Positions 44,483 through 54,024 of a stretch of DNA of 64,000 bases are shown piece after piece. Under the pieces are notes generated by a model. That model made no database searches. It was not told the origin of the DNA and worked only from the letters and a program-made list of their open reading frames with translations. Every line of letters starts with the position of its first letter. Position 1 is the stretch's first letter. Made by a program: the position numbers and the translations under genes. This DNA comes from Terriglobia bacterium (GTDB lineage: Bacteria; Acidobacteriota; Terriglobia; Terriglobales; Acidobacteriaceae), in NCBI GenBank assembly GCA_020073495.1, contig JAIQFD010000001.1, forward strand, positions 186,001 through 250,000, given 5' to 3'.

Positions 44483-44485
44483 ACC

Positions 44486-44914
44486 CTAAGATTTCACCGC
44501 CGTGATCGCCGAGACCGCCGAGCGAGGAAATTCATTGACGATCTTCTTCAATCCCTGCTTCAACACCCGCACATTGAAATTCAGTAGCAGCCCGACACGC
44601 CTTTCCGACATTCGCAAATAGGACATCACTTGAGCCTGGTGCACGGGCAACAACTGCTCAACCGCCTTTACCTCGACCACGATCTCATCCTCGACGAGCA
44701 AGTCGAGACGGTAGCCGCAATCAATCACGACCCCGCGATAGTGGACTGGCAATTCTCTTTGCCTCTCCACCTTAGAGCCAAGCTGAACTAGTTCGTACGC
44801 AAGACAGGCTTCATAGGTCGACTCCAGCAACCCCGGACCAAGCGCCCGATGGACATTGATGGCAGCACCAATGATCTTGCGTGTGATCCGATCCAGCTGT
44901 TCTGCATCTTGCAT
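44486..44914 (-). CDS. GxxExxY protein
   Basis: 142 residues with the family signature GPGLLESTYE near residue 26 and later DLLVEDEIVVEVKAVEQL, typical of the GxxExxY family, which has a PD-(D/E)XK-like core (D, E-x-K). Molecular role unknown. It sits 3 bp upstream of the arginase gene on the same strand. Confidence 0.88.
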   Translation of the reverse strand: MQDAEQLDRITRKIIGAAINVHRALGPGLLESTYEACLAYELVQLGSKVERQRELPVHYRGVVIDCGYRLDLLVEDEIVVEVKAVEQLLPVHQAQVMSYLRMSERRVGLLLNFNVRVLKQGLKKIVNEFPRSAVSAITAVKS

Positions 44915-44965
44915 TTTTCATTCTCCTCGGCGATCTCGGCGTGCTCGGCGGTGAATGAAACCCGT

Positions 44966-46309
44966 TCATGGATACATCCGATGCAGCATGCGCGGGAAGG
45001 GGATGGTCTCGCGTACGTGCTCCAGGCCGCAGATCCAGGCCACCGCGCGCTCGATGCCCATGCCGAAGCCGGAGTGCGGCACGCCTCCATACTTGCGCAG
45101 ATCGAGATACCACTTGAAGGCCGCCTCGGGCAGATCGTGCTCCCGGATGCGCTTCAGCAGCAGGTCGTAGGAGCCGATGCGCTGGGAGCCGCCGATGACC
45201 TCGCCGTATCCTTCCGGCGCGAGCACGTCCACGCACAATGCCAGGTCGGGGCGCACCGGATCGGGCTCCATGTAGAACGCTTTCACCGACGCCGGGTACC
45301 GATGGATCATCAGCGGCTTGTCGTACCGTTGGGAAAGATAGGTCTCGTCGGGCGAGCCCAAGTCGCTACCGTACTCGAACCTGGTTTCCAGCTCGCCGCG
45401 AGCGTGGCCGTCCTGGAGCATCTTCACCGCTTCGTCGTATGTGATCCGGGGGAAAGGAGCGGCGACCTTCTCCAGCTTGGAGACATCGCGCCCGATCACC
45501 TCGAGGTCGGCGCGGCGGCGCTCCAGCACCCGCTGCACGATGTGCGAAATGAACTGCTCGGCCAGTTCCATCAAGCCTTCGAGTTCGAGGAACGCTACTT
45601 CGGGCTCCACCATCCAGAACTCGGTGAGATGGCGGCGCGTCTTCGATTTTTCCGCACGGAAGGTGGGGCCGAACGAGTACACCTTGCCCAGCGCCATCGC
45701 GGTGGCCTCGATGTAGAGTTGCCCGGACTGGGTGAGGAACGCCTGCTCGTCGAAGTAATCCACCGGGAACAGCGTCGTGGTGCCCTCGCAGGCGGCGGGA
45801 GTGAGGATGGGCGGATCGGTGAGCACGAACCCCCGCTCGTCGAAGAAATCGCGCGCCGCCTTGATGATCTCGGCGCGCGTGCGCAGGATCGCCGCCTGGC
45901 GCGGCGTGCGCACCCACAGGTGGCGGTGCTCCATCAGGAAATCGACCCCGTGCTCCTTGAGGGTGATGGGGTACGGATCTTCCTCGGGCACGCGCTGCAC
46001 GACCTTCAGGTCGGTGACCTCGATCTCGAATCCGCCGGGGGCGCGCGTCTCCCGGCGCACCTTGCCCCGCGTCACCACGCTGGACTCCTGCGTCAGGGTG
46101 CGGACGGTCTCGAACACCTCGGGCGTGACCATCTCCTTGAACACGACGCCCTGGATGACGCCGGTACCGTCGCGGAAGATGGGGAACAGCAATTTCCCGC
46201 TGCGGCGCAGGTTGTAGAGCCAGCCGTGGATGGTGACGATCTCGCCGTCATGGCGGCCGACACCCGCAATCGCCGTCAGCGGCGCCGGGACTTCATGCGT
46301 TCCTTCCAT
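44966..46309 (-). CDS. asnS: Asparaginyl-tRNA synthetase
   Basis: 447 residues: N-terminal OB-fold anticodon domain ([14 protein letters not shown] ... GVIQGVVF), then class II motif 1 region, motif 2 ([23 protein letters not shown]) and motif 3 ([13 protein letters not shown]). The residues around motif 2 and the overall length fit AsnRS rather than AspRS. It charges tRNA-Asn. Confidence 0.93.
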   Translation of the reverse strand: MEGTHEVPAPLTAIAGVGRHDGEIVTIHGWLYNLRRSGKLLFPIFRDGTGVIQGVVFKEMVTPEVFETVRTLTQESSVVTRGKVRRETRAPGGFEIEVTDLKVVQRVPEEDPYPITLKEHGVDFLMEHRHLWVRTPRQAAILRTRAEIIKAARDFFDERGFVLTDPPILTPAACEGTTTLFPVDYFDEQAFLTQSGQLYIEATAMALGKVYSFGPTFRAEKSKTRRHLTEFWMVEPEVAFLELEGLMELAEQFISHIVQRVLERRRADLEVIGRDVSKLEKVAAPFPRITYDEAVKMLQDGHARGELETRFEYGSDLGSPDETYLSQRYDKPLMIHRYPASVKAFYMEPDPVRPDLALCVDVLAPEGYGEVIGGSQRIGSYDLLLKRIREHDLPEAAFKWYLDLRKYGGVPHSGFGMGIERAVAWICGLEHVRETIPFPRMLHRMYP

Positions 46310-46434
46310 GAGTACGTCAGGACCTCAGGGCTTTCGCCCGACAAGTTTCTTCTCTGCGAGATGGCTCTGCCTGCTCCCCGCAACCGGTTCGACGGCCGGT
46401 TCCGCCGTGCCTCGCGGGTTTGACAGCAATGTAA

Positions 46435-47262
46435 TTACGGTTGTGCCGCCTGCGCCGCCTGCTCCAGCCGCTTGAAGGCGTCCGCCATGCCGTTGGGGAT
46501 GTCCGTCTTCCCCTCGCCGTTGATCTCCATCAGGAGAGCCGGCACCAGGGGCGCGGAGCGCAGCAGGGCAACCGCCTCGGCCCAGTCGATGTTGCCGTCG
46601 CCCGGCCACAGGTGCGTGTCGGCAGATCTGTCGTTATCGTGCACGTGGGTGGAGCGGATCTGGTTCTTGAGCTGCTCGAATGTCTCCTGTACTCCGGCTC
46701 CGAGGTGGGCGTGCCCTACGTCGAAGCAGAAGCCCACGTCGTCGAAGTGCAGCGTATTGACCAACTCGAGCAGCCGCTCCGGGGTCGAAAGCTCGTTGGG
46801 AATGTTCTCCAGCAGAAGGGTGACGCCGAGCGGCTTGGCAAAGGCGCGCAGGTGCTCGATCGAGGTCATGGCCGCCTCGAACTTCCCCTGGTCGAATTCA
46901 TCGCCGGAACAGCCCACGTGCTGCACCAGGAACTTGTAGGGGATCTGCTCGGCCACCTCGATGGCGCGCTTGATCTCATCCATGGCGACGATGCGCTCGC
47001 GCTTGTCCGCGGCCGCGATGTTCACCGGCGGCGAGCCCTGACGTCCCCACTCGTAGTCGCTGTACATGGGCGAATGCATGGATTGCAGGGGGACGCCGCT
47101 GGTGCGGAACCAGTCGGCGATCTCCTTCACCTGGGACTTGCGATTGGCGTAGTCGAAGTGGCCGCGGGCGCCGAAGATCTCGATAGCCTGGGCGCCAGCA
47201 CGCGCCAACCCGTCCAGCAGGCCGGGATGGAGCCGCTCCTTGATGTACACGTACGTGGACAT
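46435..47262 (-). CDS. Sugar phosphate isomerase/epimerase (TIM barrel)
   Basis: About 275 residues of the AP-endonuclease-2/xylose-isomerase-like barrel family: VYIKERLHPGLLDG, SMHSPMYSDYEWG, LLLENIPNE, CFDVGHAHLG and HVHDNDRSADTHLWPGDG with metal-binding His, Glu and Asp. Substrate unknown. Start chosen at the second Met (MSTYVYIK); an ATG 12 bases upstream is possible. Confidence 0.88.
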   Translation of the reverse strand: MSTYVYIKERLHPGLLDGLARAGAQAIEIFGARGHFDYANRKSQVKEIADWFRTSGVPLQSMHSPMYSDYEWGRQGSPPVNIAAADKRERIVAMDEIKRAIEVAEQIPYKFLVQHVGCSGDEFDQGKFEAAMTSIEHLRAFAKPLGVTLLLENIPNELSTPERLLELVNTLHFDDVGFCFDVGHAHLGAGVQETFEQLKNQIRSTHVHDNDRSADTHLWPGDGNIDWAEAVALLRSAPLVPALLMEINGEGKTDIPNGMADAFKRLEQAAQAAQP

Positions 47263-47592
47263 GGCCCGGATCATGGTTCGTCGACCGCCTTTCCGTCCCC
47301 CATCACGACTTTCGCCCGGCTCACGCCAAGATTAATAATTGCAGCAGAATCAATGACTTGCAGGAGATTCCCAGCCTGTTCTGGGGTCGAGACAGGCGCT
47401 TCCCGCTCACTAGGGCAGACCATTGAGGCTAGCTTAGCGGGGCACCGCCAGTCAAATAAGTCGCTTTCGCGATTTCCAGCCGACCGGCACCGGGCCAACG
47501 ACCAACGTTGAACCAACTCGAGCTCAACAACGTACCGGAAATACATAACTGCCGTGTGACGTCCGCGCAGCTTGCACGTCTCAAAGGGGGGT

Positions 47593-48210
47593 ATGAAGAA
47601 GGCTGTGAGTCTGGCTGTGCTGATCCTGGCGGCTGCTGCCGTTCTGGCGCTGAACGCCCTCAGTAGTGAGACGGTAAGTGGCGCGCCGCGCTTCAACGAT
47701 AAAGGCGAACTTCTGCCCCCGGAGGACTATCGCGACTGGGTGTATCTCACGTCGGGGTTAAACATGTCATACACGGAGAACGGGCGGCGAGCCGGACCGG
47801 CCGGCGAAACCGACGAGCCCCTGCCGTTTGACAACGTCTTTGTGGAGCCGTCCGCGTATCGCGAATTCAAGCGGACCGGCACCTGGCCCGACCACACCAT
47901 GTTCGTGATCGAGATCCGCTCATCAAAGACGAAGGTGCACCCCAACCAGAGCGGGTGGGTACAGGGCGACGTTGTTGGCATGCCCGCCGCAGTGAAGGAC
48001 GTGAAGCGCTTTGGGGACAAGAAGTGGGGCTACTTCAGCCTGATGAGCAATGGCAAGCCGACGCCCTCGCAAGCTATGCCCGCCGATCACTGCTGGAACT
48101 GCCACAATGCGAACGGCGCGGTGGACAACACCTTCGTGCAGTTCTATCCGACGCTGAAGCCGATCGCCGAAGAGAAAGGCACGTACAAGAAGACCGGTCC
48201 CGGACAGTGA
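47593..48210 (+). CDS. Cytochrome P460-family protein
   Basis: 205 residues. Signal peptide (MKKAVSLAVLILAAAAVLALN), then a P460-type beta domain (LPPEDYRDWVYLTSGLNMSY, FDNVFVEP, WPDHTMFVIEI) and one heme motif CWNCHN near the C-terminus. The family includes hydroxylamine- and NO-oxidising heme proteins; the Lys cross-link residue cannot be confirmed by eye. A role in NO detoxification is possible, given the NO reductase at 54 kb. Confidence 0.85.
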   Translation: MKKAVSLAVLILAAAAVLALNALSSETVSGAPRFNDKGELLPPEDYRDWVYLTSGLNMSYTENGRRAGPAGETDEPLPFDNVFVEPSAYREFKRTGTWPDHTMFVIEIRSSKTKVHPNQSGWVQGDVVGMPAAVKDVKRFGDKKWGYFSLMSNGKPTPSQAMPADHCWNCHNANGAVDNTFVQFYPTLKPIAEEKGTYKKTGPGQ

Positions 48211-48243
48211 GCGGGAGCGCGGGTCCTTCGACCCGCGCTGCTC

Positions 48244-49392
48244 CTACACTTGCTCGCGTGCCTCGCCCAGCGTGACCTTCACCTCCATCTTGCGCTTGCC
48301 GCGGTAGATGGTGATGGTGACCGCGTCGCCGGCGCGGTGGCTGTTCATGGCGTGCGAGAGGTCCTGCTGGTCCACCATCTCCTGCCCGTCGATGGCGACG
48401 ATCAAGTCCCCGCCTAGCTGGATGGGGACATTCCCGACGTAGGCGCGCTCGGTGCCGCCACGCAGGCCGGCGCGTTCGGCGGCCCCTCCCGGCACCACCG
48501 AGATGATCAGCACTCCATAATCCACCGGCAGGCCGATCTGCTCGGCCAGCTCCGGCCCGATGGGCAGCGAGCGGATGCCCAGCGCCGGCCGCTTCACGCG
48601 CCCGAAGGTCACCAGGTCGTTGAGCACGGCCTTGGCGGTGTTGATGGGGATGGCGAAGCCGATGCCCGAGCTCTGTCCCGCCGTTCCTGCGATCATGGTG
48701 TTGATGCCGATGACTTCGCCGCGCGAATTCAGCAGCGGACCGCCGGAGTTCCCGGGGTTGATGGCGGCATCGGTCTGGATGGCCTCGTCGATGAACACTC
48801 CGTCCGGTTCGCGCACCGACCGGATGGAACTGACGATGCCCCGCGTCATGGTCCCGCTGAACATGCCGAACGGGTTGCCGATGGCATAGACCTTCTGCCC
48901 CACCAGCAGTCGGCTGGAATCGCCCAGCGTCGCCGGCGCGAGGTTCGGGGCGTTGATCTTGATGACCGCAAGATCGTGCGAGCGGTCGCTGCCGATCACC
49001 TCCGCCTTGTACTTCTTTTTATTCGAGAGCGTGACCTCGACCTGTCGCGCGTTCGCGATGACGTGGTAGTTCGTCAGAACGTGGCCCTCTTTGTCGATGA
49101 CGAAGCCCGAGCCGGCGCCCTGTTCCGGGACCACACCGTAAAAGAAATCAAAACTCAAAGAAGTCGAGGTGATATTGACCACCGCGGGCAGCGCCTTCTT
49201 GTAGAGGTTGACGTTGTTCTGCTCCTCGGGATCGAGCTGCTGCGGGCCCGCGGCTTCGGTGATCTCCAGCGGCGCGGAGGGGCCGCTCCAGCGGACGGCC
49301 GAGAGCGGCTCGCCTCCACGGTGATGGGTGGTGAAGTAGTAGAAACCCGCCGCCAGCACGGCGGCGACGACGATAAGACGTAGCAATCTCAT
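48244..49392 (-). CDS. HtrA/Deg-type serine protease with PDZ domain
   Basis: 382 residues from MRLLRLIVVAAVLAAGFYYF, a single anchor helix. Trypsin-like domain with His in TNYHVIA, Asp in SHDLAVIKI and Ser in PGNSGGPLLN, followed by a PDZ domain (LGIRSLPIGPEL ... GGDLIVAIDGQEMVD). It is a periplasmic quality-control protease, DegS-like in having one PDZ and an anchor. The gene follows coaE on the same strand. Confidence 0.93.
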   Translation of the reverse strand: MRLLRLIVVAAVLAAGFYYFTTHHRGGEPLSAVRWSGPSAPLEITEAAGPQQLDPEEQNNVNLYKKALPAVVNITSTSLSFDFFYGVVPEQGAGSGFVIDKEGHVLTNYHVIANARQVEVTLSNKKKYKAEVIGSDRSHDLAVIKINAPNLAPATLGDSSRLLVGQKVYAIGNPFGMFSGTMTRGIVSSIRSVREPDGVFIDEAIQTDAAINPGNSGGPLLNSRGEVIGINTMIAGTAGQSSGIGFAIPINTAKAVLNDLVTFGRVKRPALGIRSLPIGPELAEQIGLPVDYGVLIISVVPGGAAERAGLRGGTERAYVGNVPIQLGGDLIVAIDGQEMVDQQDLSHAMNSHRAGDAVTITIYRGKRKMEVKVTLGEAREQV

Positions 49393-49474
49393 TTCCGTTA
49401 CCCCGACCTTTGTCATCCTGAGCGCTGTCCCGGAGGGACAAGCGTGAGGACCTACAGCGTGCATCTCGCAGCGA

Positions 49475-49492
49475 GCCCCACGCAAGTGGGGC
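49475..49492 (-). terminator. Hairpin after coaE
   Basis: GCCCCAC - TTGC (GCAA on plus) - GTGGGGC, a 7-bp stem just after the coaE stop. It lacks a clear T-tract, so it may be a REP-type element or weak terminator. Confidence 0.45.
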
Positions 49493-49500
49493 GATCTTCA

Positions 49501-50115
49501 CTAGGCGCCCGCGAGCCGTTTCAGCTCGGCCCACACCGCGTCCACTTGCGGCCCCAGTTGCTCGATGGAGCCGGAGTTGTCGATCACAAAATCTGCGTTC
49601 CTGACCTTGAGCTCGTCGGGCGCCTGCGCGGCCATGCGGCGCTCGACTTCGGCGCGCGCGTTGGCATCGCTGACCCCGAGCCGCTTCGCAAATCGCGCCA
49701 CCTTCTGCTCCATGCTGCACGTGACGACGATCAGCTTCTGAAACTGCCTGCCCGCGCCGGCCTCGACGATCAGGGCCGCCTCCACGATGGTGACCGCGTG
49801 CGGCTCACGCCGGCCGATCTCGTTCATCCATTCTTCCTGTCGCTGGATCACTGCCGGATGCACGATCTTGTTCAGCTCCTCGATGCGGTCGGGAAAGACG
49901 ATCCCGGCGAGCTTCGCGCGATGGATCGTCCCATCTGGTTTGACGATCTCCGGGCCGAAATGTTGCACGACCGCGTCGTACACCGGCAGCCCCGGCTTCA
50001 TCAGGTCCTGCGCCAGACGGTCGGCCTGGAGGACGTGCGCGCCGCGGGCCTGGAGCATCTCGCCCACCGTGGATTTGCCGCACGCCAGCCCGCCGGTCAG
50101 ACCTACCTTCAGCAA
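49501..50115 (-). CDS. coaE: Dephospho-CoA kinase
   Basis: 204 residues with P-loop GLTGGLACGKST and the DxL/QADRLAQDLM region typical of CoaE. It phosphorylates dephospho-CoA at the 3'-OH, the last step of CoA synthesis. It starts 1 bp after the folD stop on the same strand. Confidence 0.94.
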   Translation of the reverse strand: MLKVGLTGGLACGKSTVGEMLQARGAHVLQADRLAQDLMKPGLPVYDAVVQHFGPEIVKPDGTIHRAKLAGIVFPDRIEELNKIVHPAVIQRQEEWMNEIGRREPHAVTIVEAALIVEAGAGRQFQKLIVVTCSMEQKVARFAKRLGVSDANARAEVERRMAAQAPDELKVRNADFVIDNSGSIEQLGPQVDAVWAELKRLAGA

Positions 50116-50116
50116 T

Positions 50117-51064
50117 CTATCCTCTTTTGCCCGACGCCGCGGGTACCCGCGTCCCGCGCCGCAGGCGGGCCGCCTTGACCGTGTTGACCATCAGCATGGC
50201 GATGGTCAGCGGTCCCACGCCCCCGGGAACAGGCGTGATCGCGCCTGCCACCTCGGCGACTTCCGGCCGCACGTCGCCGGTGACGATATATCCGTTCTTG
50301 GCAAACGCAGCTTCCTTCTTCGCGTCGTTGCGGAATAAGCGATCGAATTCCTCGCGGCTCTCGATGCGGTTCATGCCGACGTCAACCACCGTGGCCCCCG
50401 GCTTGACGTGCTCGGTCGTGATCAGGCCGGGCCGCCCGGTTGCGACCACCAGGACGTCGGCCCGCCGGCAGACTTGCGCCAGGTTGCGCGTCTTGGAATG
50501 GCACACCGTGACCGTCGCGTCGGCGTAGGTGAGCAGCATCGCCGTCGGCTTGCCCACGATGTTGCTGCGGCCCACCATCACCGCTTCCGCGCCGGCCAGC
50601 GGGATCTCGGAGCGCCGCAGGATCTCCATGACGCCCGCGGGCGTACAGGGCAACATCGTGTCCAGCCGTTCGGCCAGCCGGCCGAAGTTGAGCGGGTGCA
50701 GGCCGTCCACATCCTTCTGCGGCGAGATGGCCATCAGGACAGCGTTGGTGTCGACCTGCTTCGGCAAGGGGAGCTGGACGAGGATGCCGTCGATCTCGTC
50801 CCTGCGGTTGAGCTGGCCGACGAGTTCCAGCAACTCTTCCGTGGTCACCGAAGCCGGACGGGTGATGGTTTCGCCCAGCAGCCCGAGCGCTTCGCAGGTC
50901 TTCACCTTGCTGCGGACGTAGATCTCCGAGGCCGGAGTATTGCCCACCAGCACCGCGGCGAGCCCCGGACGCACGCCCAGATCGCGCAGACGGCTGACTT
51001 CCTCGGCCAGTTCTGACTTGATCTGGTCGGCGATCTCGGTGCCATTCAGGATCCGTGCGGACAT
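50117..51064 (-). CDS. folD: Bifunctional methylenetetrahydrofolate dehydrogenase/cyclohydrolase
   Basis: 315 residues with YVRSKVKTCEALG (catalytic Lys/Tyr region), DGILVQLPLPKQVD and the NADP site VMVGRSNIVGKPTAMLL. Interconverts 5,10-methylene- and 10-formyl-THF. First gene of folD-coaE. Upstream lies a tandem hairpin repeat. Confidence 0.95.
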   Translation of the reverse strand: MSARILNGTEIADQIKSELAEEVSRLRDLGVRPGLAAVLVGNTPASEIYVRSKVKTCEALGLLGETITRPASVTTEELLELVGQLNRRDEIDGILVQLPLPKQVDTNAVLMAISPQKDVDGLHPLNFGRLAERLDTMLPCTPAGVMEILRRSEIPLAGAEAVMVGRSNIVGKPTAMLLTYADATVTVCHSKTRNLAQVCRRADVLVVATGRPGLITTEHVKPGATVVDVGMNRIESREEFDRLFRNDAKKEAAFAKNGYIVTGDVRPEVAEVAGAITPVPGGVGPLTIAMLMVNTVKAARLRRGTRVPAASGKRG

Positions 51065-51089
51065 GCGCGCCTCTCGGCGGCACCATTGT

Positions 51090-51215
51090 AAATGCTGGGT
51101 GCCCTACCCTTGTCGCGCCTGTGTTTGGCGCAACAGGGTGGGAAGAAAGCCCGGGTGCTGTGTGCCCTACCCTTGTCGCACCTGTGTTTGGCGCGACAGG
51201 GTGGGAAAGAAAAAC
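51090..51215. repeat. Tandem pair of hairpin repeats
   Basis: Two ~68-bp copies, each CCCTACCCTTGTCGC - CCTGTGTTTGGCG - CGACAGGGTGGG with small differences. Each can form a stem-loop through CCCTTGTCGC and GCGACAGGGTGGG. They fill the space between divergent folD and trm112. A related hairpin (CCCCACCCAACG ... CGTTGGGTGGG) occurs near 56480. Confidence 0.75.
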
Positions 51216-51241
51216 TCGGGTTCAGGTAGAATGTCGGCCTG

Positions 51242-51427
51242 ATGATCGCGAAGGAACTGCTCGACATCCTGATCTGCCCGGCCTGCCGCCGCGACCGCAA
51301 CGCACAGGAGTCGCTCGCCTACGACCAGCAACGGCAGGTGCTGAAGTGCAATGCCTGCCGTCGCGCCTATCCCATCCGCGACGAGATCCCAGTTCTGCTC
51401 ATCGACGAAGCGAAGATCGAGCCGTAG
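51242..51427 (+). CDS. Trm112-family zinc-binding protein
   Basis: 61 residues: LLDILICPACRRDR, LKCNACRRAYPIRDEIPVLL, the Trm112 pattern with two C-x2-C pairs for zinc. Bacterial members are small partners of methyltransferases. No methyltransferase gene adjoins it. Confidence 0.85.
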   Translation: MIAKELLDILICPACRRDRNAQESLAYDQQRQVLKCNACRRAYPIRDEIPVLLIDEAKIEP

Positions 51428-51472
51428 AGGAAAAGGCCCCCGCACGGGGAGCTCGTGGAAAACGGGTGATTG

Positions 51473-52189
51473 CTACTGCGGCTTCACGACCTGCGCGCGG
51501 GCGCTGGCGATCTGCCCCGCCACGCTGTTGGGGCTGTCCTTGTGGATCTGATCGTAGATGCGCGCTGCCTCCGCCGGCTGTGTGCTTTCGTACATGCCGG
51601 CGAGCTCGATCTGCGCGGTGGATTTGGGCACCGTGGTGCCCGGACGGTCGATCAGTTCCTTGTAGAGCTGGATGGCGGACGCATCCTTGCCCTCGGAGCG
51701 ATACACCGAGGCCAGGGCAAACTTGGCCAGGGGCGCAAGCTCGTCGCGCCGCGAACCGGTGAGGCCTTTGAGCTCCGTCTCCGCCGTCTGATAGTCGGCC
51801 ATGTCCATCGCGGTCACGCCCACCCAGTAGCGCGCGAACTCGGCGGACCGGGTGTGCGGATAGTCCTGCGCCACCTTGCGGAATTCCTTCTGGGCAGCCC
51901 GGGCCCGCTCGGCGGCCGAGGTGAAAGTCAGGACGTTGGGCTGCGCCGGGGCGTTCGCCGGCCGCAGTTGAGCGTCATAGATGCGCAGCGCCGCGCCCAG
52001 GGCGATGCTCGCCTTCTCGTCGCGGTTCTGCAGGTAGAAGAACCCCGCCACGCCCGCCAGCACTAGGACCGCCGCCACCATGCCGGCAATAGTCAATGGG
52101 TTCCGGTGCGCGACCGCCCAGAACACCTGATCCTGGACGGCCTCAGCGAACTTGTCTTCTTTCAGTTGGTGTCGGGTATAACGGGCCAC
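51473..52189 (-). CDS. YfgM-like TPR protein with N-terminal membrane anchor
   Basis: 238 residues. The N-terminus MARYTRHQLKEDKFAEAVQDQVFWA is cytosolic; one membrane helix (LTIAGMVAAVLVLAGVAGFFYL) leads to a periplasmic TPR-like region (FRKVAQDYPHTRSAEFARYWVGV, YQTAETELKGL, ASAIQLYKELID, EAARIYDQIHK). This is the architecture of YfgM, an ancillary SecYEG-associated protein; role inferred from that. Confidence 0.8.
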   Translation of the reverse strand: MARYTRHQLKEDKFAEAVQDQVFWAVAHRNPLTIAGMVAAVLVLAGVAGFFYLQNRDEKASIALGAALRIYDAQLRPANAPAQPNVLTFTSAAERARAAQKEFRKVAQDYPHTRSAEFARYWVGVTAMDMADYQTAETELKGLTGSRRDELAPLAKFALASVYRSEGKDASAIQLYKELIDRPGTTVPKSTAQIELAGMYESTQPAEAARIYDQIHKDSPNSVAGQIASARAQVVKPQ

Positions 52190-52596
52190 GGATTTCCTTG
52201 GATGGAATCGAGGGACGCTTCCAAACTCTTGAGTTTAACAGCCGCAATTCCCACGGGTCAAACGCCGGACGGGGTAGTACTCTCCGGGAAAAATTCGGCT
52301 ACACCCCCTGGGCTTGGGTGCGCGCGGGCGGATGTGCGGCCCGGTGCAGCAGCGGCCACAGGAGGGGCGCGGGCGGATCAGGGATGGGTGTTTGTAACTG
52401 GTGATAAGAGGATTTCTCAACAGTTACCAGGAAGTTCAATTCCTCTAGGGCCGACCAGCTACTCCCATTGACCAAAGCGGGGGCGAGATCGGATTGAATA
52501 ACATATCGCGTTACGATAACATATCCGGGAGTTTGATCCTGCACTCAGCATGCCTAGCTTGACTTGGTTTCGGATGGAGGCGTGTAGGAGGTCCAG
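52190..52596. other. Intergenic region with a possible operator
   Basis: About 400 bp with no supported gene, upstream of the cupin/NO reductase module. The one structured feature is the dyad at 52504-52518 listed separately. Base composition drops towards A+T on the right side, marking the start of the island. Confidence 0.5.
52500..52525. promoter_or_regulatory. Possible NO-module operator
   Basis: TATCG-CGTTA-CGATA (52504-52518) is a perfect dyad, and AACATATC occurs at both ends (52500-52507, 52518-52525). It lies about 75-95 bp upstream of the first cupin gene. It does not match the TGTGA-N6-TCACA sites, so a different (for example Rrf2/NsrR-like) regulator would be expected; no such gene is in the window. 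Confidence 0.4.
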
Positions 52597-53157
52597 ATGG
52601 TTCAGGAGGACCACGCCTCGCTATGCAAGTCCTGCCAGACCCGATTCGAGTACACGGACCAGCAAGCTGCCAACGGAGGACGACACATGGCTACCGCCCA
52701 AACAAAGACCTCCCGACAACCCCCTGCCGGGCACCAATTTATCGAGGGTACTCTCAGCAGACCCTTGCTCCGATTTGACCTAACCAGCGAACTCGACCAA
52801 CTGCACCGTGATGAATCATGGGCGCAGGCCGCTGGACGAAGTTCCAAGACCCTTGTAAAGCATCCGGATCTCCGCATTGTTCTGATCGCGATGAAAGCAA
52901 ACACTCGCATGCACGAGCACTCAGCGGCAGCGAGAATCTCCGTGCACACGCTCAGCGGCCACATCCGGCTCCATTTACCAGAGCAGGTCGTGGAACTCCC
53001 TGTCGGGCACCTGCTCGCTCTCGATGAGTGCATGCCTCACGACGTGGAGGCAGCCGAGGACAGCGGCTTCCTGCTCACGCTATCGTGGCCGCCGGAAACA
53101 AAGATTGAGGAATCCAAGACGGACCGGAAGAAGACGATTCGCCAGAAAGGGAAATAG
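52597..53157 (+). CDS. Cupin-domain protein
   Basis: 186 residues. A short N-terminal segment with C-x2-C (SLCKSCQTRF) precedes a cupin barrel with metal-ligand-type residues (RMHEHSAAARI, HTLSGHIRLH, ALDECMPHDVEA). Two in-frame ATGs both have strong SDs: 52597 (AGGAGGTCCAG) and 52687 (GGAGGACGACAC), so two forms, with and without the CxxC segment, may be made. Possibly an NO- or metal-responsive accessory of the NO reductase module; unproven. Confidence 0.75.
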   Translation: MVQEDHASLCKSCQTRFEYTDQQAANGGRHMATAQTKTSRQPPAGHQFIEGTLSRPLLRFDLTSELDQLHRDESWAQAAGRSSKTLVKHPDLRIVLIAMKANTRMHEHSAAARISVHTLSGHIRLHLPEQVVELPVGHLLALDECMPHDVEAAEDSGFLLTLSWPPETKIEESKTDRKKTIRQKGK

Positions 53158-53283
53158 CCGGAAGTCGCGCGTAAGATTCCTGCCCGCCTTCCTGGGGGTT
53201 CTTCCGCTCACCACGAGCAAGCCTTCTCGGGCAGTGCGACGGAGGGACGCGCTCATGGTTAAGGTAACCCTACGAGATGCCCG

Positions 53284-53508
53284 ATGAAGCCACTTTCGTT
53301 GCGCGTTCTGCGGTTATTCGGAGAAATGGGGATGGACCGACTGGACCTGCATGTGCTATTCGAGGCGGCGGGCAACGAACCGTCCGAACGGCAGCGCGTG
53401 CTCGACGCCATCGATGAATTGACCCGCGAAGGTATGCTGGATGCGTGCGGTGGGGACTTCTACGCGCTGACGGAAAAAGGTAAGGGGCAATCGCTCAGTC
53501 TTAAGTAG
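53284..53508 (+). CDS. Small winged-helix-like protein
   Basis: 74 residues: LRVLRLFGEMGMDRLDLHVLFEAAG, QRVLDAIDELTREGMLDACGGDFYALTEKGKG. The final LxExGxLxxxxxDxYxLTxKG pattern is that of a winged-helix wing. Could be a small transcription factor or a ribosome-associated protein. It is in the same direction as the cupin and NO reductase genes. Confidence 0.65.
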   Translation: MKPLSLRVLRLFGEMGMDRLDLHVLFEAAGNEPSERQRVLDAIDELTREGMLDACGGDFYALTEKGKGQSLSLK

Positions 53509-53645
53509 CGGAGTTTGGGCCCGTTTCGAAGAAAAGACCTGTGGAGCCGGTGGAGAAGCCGGGTTGCGAATCGGGATAGAGTTCGGCGTGCTGTGGGAAC
53601 CCAGACGATCAAACGAAATAATCGCGGCGGCTGAGGCGGCCAAAG

Positions 53646-53993
53646 ATGAGTTCACAGCATTCACAAAGTAAGCGTGAATTGCCTATCGCGGAAGTGGTCC
53701 GCTTGATAGACCTCGTGAATTACCAAGAAGGAGCCGTTGTTAGCCGGACGCTCATCAACCGTGCGACAGGAACAGTCACGCTTTTCGCTTTCGATGAGGG
53801 CCAGGGCCTAAGTGAGCATACAGCCCCTTTTGACGCCTTGGCGCATTTGTTAGAGGGCGAAGCGGAAATTGTAGTTTCGGGCAAGCCGCTACCAACGCAG
53901 GCAGGCGAAGCGGTTCTCATGCCAGCACATCAACCTCACTCTTTGAAGGCTCTCACCAAGTTCAAAATGCTGCTGACGATGATCCGTTCATGA
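53646..53993 (+). CDS. Cupin-domain protein adjacent to NO reductase
   Basis: 115 residues, one cupin barrel: FAFDEGQGLSEHTAPFDALAHLLEGEAEIVVSGKPL and MPAHQPHSLKALTKFKMLL, with His residues that can ligate a metal. Small cupins of this type frequently adjoin norZ or hemerythrin-like genes. The gap to the NO reductase is 31 bp, so they are probably one operon. Confidence 0.85.
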   Translation: MSSQHSQSKRELPIAEVVRLIDLVNYQEGAVVSRTLINRATGTVTLFAFDEGQGLSEHTAPFDALAHLLEGEAEIVVSGKPLPTQAGEAVLMPAHQPHSLKALTKFKMLLTMIRS

Positions 53994-54024
53994 CCCCAGA
54001 AGAAGAGGCAACACGGAAGTATCT

